Source: Ligaoa zhengdingensis (GTDB taxonomy: Bacteria > Bacillota > Clostridia > Oscillospirales > Ruminococcaceae). From it: a DNA stretch of 11,391 nucleotides. Position 1 is the first letter of the stretch; each line of letters starts with the position of its first letter. Below the pieces are notes generated by a model. It saw nothing but the letters and a program-made list of their open reading frames with translations. It ran no database searches and was not told where the DNA came from. Shown here piece by piece: positions 6,378-11,391 of this stretch. Location: positions 1 to 11,391 of the forward strand of contig NZ_JACRST010000038.1 in the NCBI RefSeq assembly GCF_014384885.1. Reading direction: 5' to 3'. The position numbers were made by a program, and so were the translations under genes.

Positions 6378-6398
6378 GCCGCTAAATTATCATTTTCC
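6376..6398 (-). repeat. Recombination site C (- orientation)
   Basis: This is a perfect 23-base reverse complement of site A, with its core at 6382-6395. It overlaps the TAA stop of the full-length hsdS (6375-6377) and ends just before the ribosome binding site of the next gene. Confidence 0.85.
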
Positions 6399-6417
6399 TA
6401 CGAAGGGAGGGACGAAA

Positions 6418-7269
6418 ATGGACAAGGAAACATTGATCAGAATTGCCGAAGAACTTCACCAGGGAGCTTTCGACGCAAAAGCCTACTACCTGATCATGCA
6501 GCAGTATCGGAAGAACCAACATAATTATGCCGAAGAGATGAAGGTTTCGCCAGCATTCTACCATACAGTCTATGATGCCCTGATGAAAGCCTGTTTCATG
6601 GAGATTGCCAAACTGTATGATAGCTCGAATGGTGTCGTGTCCATTGGAACCCTCCTTGCTAAATGCGAGGAAAACCAAGACCTTTTCCCAAAGTACAGAG
6701 AAACTTTGACGGTGGATCATGACGGAACAACCTTTTCCTACCCGATCCCATATCAGCACCAACTCAAGCCACAAGAGGAATGCTTCTTTAAGAACCGGGT
6801 TGAGGCAGATAGAAAACTCTTTGCAGCGTTTGATATTCCTGGTGCGGACAATGTTCCTGTTCGGGTGGATTTAACTTTCCCGGAGTTTTTGGATCTATAT
6901 CAGAAACGTTTCAACGGACTGAGCAAAAAGAGAGATAACATCCGAATGCAGAGAAACAAACTCTATGCCCACAACGATGAGCAGCGCATCGTGAACAGTG
7001 AGAACCTTCCGGATCGTTACCCTATTTCCTATCCGGACGTTCAGGAAATGATAGACTTTGCGCTTGATTGTACGGGCTTGATTCTTGGTATTCTCACAGA
7101 TGTAAACCGCGCAAAGCAATACTCAAATATAGATGACTGGGAAGGAACACTCATGCTGACACGCTTAGGATTGAAGTATCGGGAATACGACTTCCAGCAA
7201 AGCGAAAAAGCATTTGAAGAAGAAATGCGAAGACAGTTAGGGGGAAATGATAATGGCGAACTTCAATGA
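6418..7269 (+). CDS. HEPN-like (AbiU2-like) protein between hsdS and hsdR
   Basis: The 283-residue soluble protein has no signal peptide or membrane segment. ATG 6418 is chosen because AAGGGAGG (6403-6410) lies 7 bases before it; the frame extends upstream only by running into hsdS. The N-terminal half is helical (H-T-V-Y-D-A-L-M-K-A-C-F-M-E-I-A-K-L-Y-D at about 49-68). The segment Q-R-N-K-L-Y-A-H-N-D contains R179-x5-H185, the R-x(4-6)-H signature of HEPN RNases, with an arrangement like the AbiU2 HEPN family. If active it would cut RNA; if not, it could be a protein-binding HEPN domain. It lies between hsdS and hsdR, overlaps hsdR by 17 bases, and so is probably translationally coupled to it. 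The E. coli anticodon nuclease gene prrC occupies the same slot in a type IC locus, but this protein lacks PrrC's NTPase domain. The HEPN call rests on the motif and general resemblance only. Confidence 0.7.
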   Translation: MDKETLIRIAEELHQGAFDAKAYYLIMQQYRKNQHNYAEEMKVSPAFYHTVYDALMKACFMEIAKLYDSSNGVVSIGTLLAKCEENQDLFPKYRETLTVDHDGTTFSYPIPYQHQLKPQEECFFKNRVEADRKLFAAFDIPGADNVPVRVDLTFPEFLDLYQKRFNGLSKKRDNIRMQRNKLYAHNDEQRIVNSENLPDRYPISYPDVQEMIDFALDCTGLILGILTDVNRAKQYSNIDDWEGTLMLTRLGLKYREYDFQQSEKAFEEEMRRQLGGNDNGELQ

Positions 7270-10200
7270 GCATTCTCTTGAAATGTCCATCATGGAGTTG
7301 TTTCAGGATGAAGGTTATATCTATTTGAATGGTGAGCAGATCCACCGCGAACGCTCTGAGGTTCTGCTTATCGACGATCTGCGGAAATACCTCCTGAACA
7401 GGTATGCCGCAGAGGGTCTTACCGCAAGCGAGGTTGATAGCATTATCCTTCGCCTGAGGTCTATTTCCGGCACGATCTACGAAGCAAACAAAGCAGTCTG
7501 CAAAATGGTTTGTGACGGCTTCATCTTCAACCGCGAAGATCACACAAAGAAAGACCTTTACATTGAGTTGATTGACTTTGATGAGCCAGAGAAAAACGTG
7601 TTCAAGATCGTCAACCAATTTGAAATTGAAGGCATCAACAACCAGCTACGCATACCGGACGGGATTGTATTCATCAACGGCATTCCAGTTATTGTGCTTG
7701 AGTTCAAGAGTGCAGTCAAAGAAAACACAACGATCATGGACGCCTATACTCAGCTTACCGTGCGTTATCGCCGTGATATTCCTGAACTCTTCAAGTATAA
7801 CGCCTTCATCGTCATAAGCGATGGTGCAAATAATAAATACGGTTCCTTCTTCTCCCCGTATGACTTCTTCTATGCGTGGAGAAAGATTGAAGCTGACGAT
7901 AAGGAATTGGACGGCATCAATTCCCTTGTAACTATGGTGAGCGGACTGTTCCGCAAAGAACGGCTTTTGGCAGTCATCAAGGATTTTGTCTATTTCCCTG
8001 ATAGCTCGGACAAAGACCTCAAAATCGTCTGCCGCTATCCTCAGTATTTTGCTGCGGTCAAGCTGTTTGAGAATATCAAGGTACATCTCAGACCGGAGGG
8101 GGACGGCAAGGGCGGCACATACTTCGGCGCGACAGGCTGCGGAAAAAGCTATACTATGCTCTTCCTCACAAGAATGCTTATGAAGAGTACCTTCTTCCAT
8201 AGCCCTACAATCCTGATTATTACCGACCGAACGGATTTGGATGACCAGCTCTCAAAGCAGTTTGTAGCATCCAAGAAGTACATTGGTGACGAAACCGTTG
8301 TGAGCATTGATTCCCGCGAAAAGCTACGTCAGGAACTTCAAGGCAGGACAAGCGGTGGGGTGTACATGACCACCATCCAAAAGTTCACCGAGGACTTGGA
8401 GCTTCTGACGGATAGAGCGAATGTGATCTGCATATCCGATGAAGCACACCGTAGTCAGATAAACCTCGATCAGAAAGTCAAGGTCACTGCCGAAGGTGTA
8501 GAGCGAAGCTATGGATTCGCAAAGTACCTACACGATTCTCTCCCCAATGCTACCTATGTTGGTTTCACCGGCACGCCCGTAGATGGCACGATTGAAGTCT
8601 TCGGTCCGGTTGTCGATGCCTACACAATGACAGAAGCGGTTAAAGACGGTATCACAGTCAACCTTGTCTACGACGGACGCGCTGCACGGGTCACTCTTGA
8701 TCAGGCAAAGGTTCGGGAAATTGAAGATTATTATGACCGCTGTGCTGTTGAAGGCGCAAATGAGCATCAGATTGAGGAAAGCCAGAAGGCGGTTGCTCAT
8801 ATTGATGCGATCATCGGTGATCCTGACCGACTTCACGCAGTTGCGGAGGACTTCATTAACCACTATGAGACCCGCGTTGCCGAAGGAGCTACCGTTGCAG
8901 GAAAAGCAATGTTTGTCTGCTCTAATCGCAAGATTGCATACGCTTTTTATCAGATTATAGTTGGAATGAGACCGGAATGGGCAGAGAAAAAGGTTTGCCC
9001 TGACGGGGTTCAACTGACGGAAAAAGAGAAAAAGGAACTCAAACCCATCGAGAAGATTAAGCTCATCATGACGCGAAATAAAGATGATGAGCCTGAGCTT
9101 TATGAAATGCTGGGAACGAAAGATGATCGCAAGGAGTTTGACCGTCAGTTTAAGAACGTTAAATCAAACTTCAAAATTGCCATCGTTGTTGATATGTGGC
9201 TTACCGGCTTCGACGTACCGGCACTCGACACAATCTACATCGACAAGCCCATCCAGCAGCACAGCCTTATCCAGACGATTTCCCGCGTCAACCGCGTCTA
9301 TACCGGCAAGGACAAGGGCTTGATCGTGGACTACATCGGCATTAAGAAAAACATGAATCTCGCCCTCAAGAAATACACCAACTTTGAGAGCGATGAGTTT
9401 GAAGGCGTCGAGCAGTCTATCACGATTGTTAAAGACCAACTCGATGTCTTGGCTCAGATGTTCCACAACTTCAATAGCACGGCTTACTTCAACGGCTCAC
9501 CGAAAGAGCAGCTTGCTTGCCTCAATCGGGCTGTTGAGTATGTACAGCTCACGGAAGATTTGGAAACTCGCTTTATGGCGGCAGTCAAGCGCATGAAACA
9601 AGCGTTCAACCTATGCAGTTCAAGTGAGGCTATCTCTGATAAAGAAAAGGACTATCTGCACTTCTACTGTGCTGTGCGCTCTATTCTTTTCAAACTCACA
9701 AAGGGTGATGCCCCTGACATTTCACAAATGAATGCCCGTGTCCGTGAACTTCTTGAAGGTGCAATTCAATCTGATGGTATAGAGGAACTGTTTGAGACGG
9801 GAAAACACATCTCTGTTGATATTTTCAGTGACGAGTATCTGGATAAGATCAATGCAATCCAACTTCCAAACACAAAGATAAAGGTGTTGCAGAGGCTTCT
9901 TTCTCAAGCGATTGATGAGTATAAAAAAGTCAACCGCATTATGGGCATGGAGTTCTCAGACCGCCTCAAGCGGGTTGTTGATGAGTACAACAATCGCCGT
10001 CGTGATGAGGCTTTTGCTAATGAAGTTCTTGACGATGTGGCGGAGCAGCTTGCGAAGCTCCTTGAAGAACTCAAAAAGGAAAAAGACTCCTTCAAGGGCA
10101 TGGGAATTGACTACGAGGAAAAAGCCTTTTATGACATTCTCAAGGCGGTTGCCAAGAAGTATGAGTTCGAGTACCCGGACGATAAGATGATTGAATTGTC

Positions 10201-10393
10201 AAAGCGGATTAAGATTATTGTCGATGACAAAGCTAAATACACCGACTGGTCTACCCGTGATGACATTAAGGCAAATCTGCAAGTTGACCTCATACTGCTA
10301 CTGGATGAATTTGACTATCCCCCCGTAACCATTGATGATGTCTACAAGGAGGTTCTGGAACAAGCTGAAAACTTCAAAAAGTACGCTCAATAA
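7253..10393 (+). CDS. hsdR: Type I restriction endonuclease subunit HsdR
   Basis: HsdR is the ATP-driven translocase and nuclease that cuts DNA away from unmethylated sites when joined to HsdM and HsdS. In 1046 residues I see the PD-(D/E)xK nuclease (D136, E150-F-K152), Walker A G-A-T-G-C-G-K-S at 292-299, the I-T-D-R-T-D-L-D-D-Q motif after it, the DEAH box at 396-399, G-F-T-G-T-P soon after, and the motif VI region S-R-V-N-R at about 677-681. A helical C-terminal region, used in other HsdRs to bind the methylase core, finishes the protein. The length is close to EcoR124I HsdR (about 1038), suggesting a type IC-like enzyme. I chose ATG 7253 because AGGGGG (7239-7244) is 8 bases upstream; the in-frame ATG at 7247 is too close. 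No frameshift or lost motif was seen, so the enzyme should be active. Confidence 0.97.
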   Translation: MANFNEHSLEMSIMELFQDEGYIYLNGEQIHRERSEVLLIDDLRKYLLNRYAAEGLTASEVDSIILRLRSISGTIYEANKAVCKMVCDGFIFNREDHTKKDLYIELIDFDEPEKNVFKIVNQFEIEGINNQLRIPDGIVFINGIPVIVLEFKSAVKENTTIMDAYTQLTVRYRRDIPELFKYNAFIVISDGANNKYGSFFSPYDFFYAWRKIEADDKELDGINSLVTMVSGLFRKERLLAVIKDFVYFPDSSDKDLKIVCRYPQYFAAVKLFENIKVHLRPEGDGKGGTYFGATGCGKSYTMLFLTRMLMKSTFFHSPTILIITDRTDLDDQLSKQFVASKKYIGDETVVSIDSREKLRQELQGRTSGGVYMTTIQKFTEDLELLTDRANVICISDEAHRSQINLDQKVKVTAEGVERSYGFAKYLHDSLPNATYVGFTGTPVDGTIEVFGPVVDAYTMTEAVKDGITVNLVYDGRAARVTLDQAKVREIEDYYDRCAVEGANEHQIEESQKAVAHIDAIIGDPDRLHAVAEDFINHYETRVAEGATVAGKAMFVCSNRKIAYAFYQIIVGMRPEWAEKKVCPDGVQLTEKEKKELKPIEKIKLIMTRNKDDEPELYEMLGTKDDRKEFDRQFKNVKSNFKIAIVVDMWLTGFDVPALDTIYIDKPIQQHSLIQTISRVNRVYTGKDKGLIVDYIGIKKNMNLALKKYTNFESDEFEGVEQSITIVKDQLDVLAQMFHNFNSTAYFNGSPKEQLACLNRAVEYVQLTEDLETRFMAAVKRMKQAFNLCSSSEAISDKEKDYLHFYCAVRSILFKLTKGDAPDISQMNARVRELLEGAIQSDGIEELFETGKHISVDIFSDEYLDKINAIQLPNTKIKVLQRLLSQAIDEYKKVNRIMGMEFSDRLKRVVDEYNNRRRDEAFANEVLDDVAEQLAKLLEELKKEKDSFKGMGIDYEEKAFYDILKAVAKKYEFEYPDDKMIELSKRIKIIVDDKAKYTDWSTRDDIKANLQVDLILLLDEFDYPPVTIDDVYKEVLEQAENFKKYAQ

Positions 10394-10420
10394 CCCACGT
10401 TCCATCGAAAGGAGTAGATC

Positions 10421-11391
10421 ATGGGCAATTCAGTCATGTTGAATGGCGTCGAATATGCCGGAGAACAGATTGCTTATAAAGACAGCACCTATGAGCTTGT
10501 GTCAAAGGTCGCTTACCTGATCGGCGTCCCGCTCCGTATTTTTCAAAATGAACACGAGCCGCCGAAGATAGAGATATACAACCGGCTTGAACAGGATAAA
10601 AATGCCCGTATCATTCGTAATCTATGTATCATCCGCACCGCCATTGAGCGCAATTACCGGAAAATAAATGACATCATGCGGATGGAATACCGTGGGCTTC
10701 TTTCGATGCCGGAGATCCTTCCAACATCCAGTATGCAGCAGCTTTCAAATGACGGAATCAGCTTTATTAAAAAGTCGAGTACAAAGCTCTGCCACCACAT
10801 TATCGAGATCAACCGGCTGATTTCAGACCGCATTAACAACTGCAAAAGCCTCTTTCCAATCTGGATTAACTGGGCGTACATAAAAGAGCTGTTCATTATG
10901 CCAAACGGCTTGACGGAGGACGGAACGAAAGATGCTGCGGACATCTATTACGCAAGTCTCTCCTACTACCCCTATCAAATGTACATCAACTGGGTACCGA
11001 TGGACGAGGGTAATGTCCTCTATAATGACAAGAAGTTTGCTACCCTGCTTTATCAATGGCATTGCGACGCCTTCACGGAATACAGTAAAGTCTCCGATGC
11101 AGGGGCTTTTGTAAAAAACAATATCTACGACTTCATAGATGACAGCGATAAGACCGTATTGGTAGTGGACTGCGAAAACTCCGACCCGTACAAGCTGTGC
11201 GCCACGCTCAAAAATCTTGATTATGAGGTCATGCAGAAGATTACGGCGATCATTCTCTTTGATGACGTACACACCGCTACGGCATGGCGGATTCTTGAAA
11301 ACTACACCCGCATCCCCGTTGAACATATCATGATTGAGCGGATCAAGCAGAACAAATCACTGGTAGACATCAAGCTCACCGCAAGAGCCTG
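10421..11391 (+). CDS. Uncharacterised protein with a C-terminal NYN/PIN-like nuclease domain (3' end outside window)
   Basis: The ATG at 10421 follows AAAGGAG (10408-10414) by 6 bases, and the frame is open to the window edge (323 codons). The first ~240 residues are not recognised. They look soluble and helix-rich, with a Trp/Tyr-rich stretch (Y-Y-A-S-L-S-Y-Y-P-Y-Q-M-Y-I-N-W) near 185-200. From about residue 245 the sequence V-L-V-V-D-C-E-N (D250, N253) and later S-L-V-D-I-K-L (D316) resembles the first two acidic sites of NYN/PIN-fold RNases, with an alternating strand/helix pattern between them. The third acidic motif would lie beyond the window. It starts 27 bases after hsdR on the same strand with no terminator between, so co-transcription is likely. 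It may be a defence RNase or an unrelated cargo gene of the mobile element. Confidence 0.72.
   Translation, partial: MGNSVMLNGVEYAGEQIAYKDSTYELVSKVAYLIGVPLRIFQNEHEPPKIEIYNRLEQDKNARIIRNLCIIRTAIERNYRKINDIMRMEYRGLLSMPEILPTSSMQQLSNDGISFIKKSSTKLCHHIIEINRLISDRINNCKSLFPIWINWAYIKELFIMPNGLTEDGTKDAADIYYASLSYYPYQMYINWVPMDEGNVLYNDKKFATLLYQWHCDAFTEYSKVSDAGAFVKNNIYDFIDDSDKTVLVVDCENSDPYKLCATLKNLDYEVMQKITAIILFDDVHTATAWRILENYTRIPVEHIMIERIKQNKSLVDIKLTARA

Larger units (their letters stand above)
3431..6398. other. Invertible hsdS shuffling region (phase-variable specificity locus)
   Basis: The region runs from site A to site C: a backward second-half cassette, site B, the recombinase gene, a full hsdS containing site D, and site C. 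The orientations are A +, B -, D +, C -. A×B and D×C inversions each flip one second-half cassette. B×D and A×C inversions also turn the recombinase. Recombination between the direct pairs A/D or B/C would delete DNA including the recombinase. Other type I loci with inverted hsdS repeats and a nearby tyrosine recombinase (for example the pneumococcal SpnIII locus) switch methylation patterns this way. The function here is inferred from architecture. Confidence 0.85.

Noticed and set aside
6304..6417. Upstream extension of the HEPN-like gene into the hsdS end.
   Set aside because: It would overlap hsdS by about 70 bases and cross site C; the strong AAGGGAGG at 6403-6410 fixes the start at 6418.
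7151..8200. Long - strand open frames opposite the start of hsdR.
   Set aside because: hsdR has clear domains in its frame; the antisense frames have no start signals and low-complexity hydrophobic content typical of antisense shadows.
1..11391. CRISPR arrays, tRNA or rRNA genes, and insertion sequence ends.
   Set aside because: I saw no regularly spaced repeats, no cloverleaf-like or rRNA sequence, and no transposase; the only dispersed repeats are the four hsdS sites.

Overview
The window looks like a piece of an integrative or conjugative element from an anaerobic Bacillota (Firmicutes; Clostridia or Negativicutes are the likeliest groups). The evidence is the C-terminal part of a Tn1549-like relaxase at the left edge, strong Gram-positive ribosome binding sites, and a perfect TATAAT promoter. 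The taxon is inferred from protein style alone.

Layout, almost all on the + strand: relaxase end (1-918); a hairpin, promoter and possible operator (930-1056); a small XRE-type regulator (1095-1307); then a complete type I restriction-modification locus. Its order is hsdM (1373-2947), a half-length hsdS (2931-3455), an hsdS second-half cassette lying backwards on the - strand (3444-4088), a tyrosine recombinase (4215-5198), a full-length hsdS (5208-6377), a HEPN-like/AbiU2-like gene (6418-7269) and hsdR (7253-10393). A gene that appears to end in a NYN/PIN-like nuclease domain follows (10421 to the window edge). No strong terminator interrupts hsdM to hsdR. Two gene junctions overlap by 17 bases, and the others are short, so the locus reads as an operon.

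The most interesting part is 3431-6398. Four copies of a short site with a 14-base identical core (AAATGATAATTTAG) lie at the centre and 3' end of both hsdS genes, in orientations +, -, +, -. The site encodes the central N-D-N-L linker of HsdS, at residues 169-172 in both proteins. Inverting 3434-4122 would join the half-length hsdS in frame to the backward cassette and give a 393-residue HsdS, close to the 389 residues of the intact copy. This is the architecture of a recombinase-driven, phase-variable type I system. The recombinase lies between the two hsdS cassettes and is itself flanked by sites, so some inversions would turn it round as well.

Working model: HsdM and HsdS methylate, HsdR cuts unmethylated DNA, and the recombinase shuffles two first-half and two second-half target-recognition domains to change specificity. 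The HEPN-like protein sits where prrC sits in the E. coli prr locus (between hsdS and hsdR), which suggests, without proving, an RNase or abortive-infection role linked to the system.
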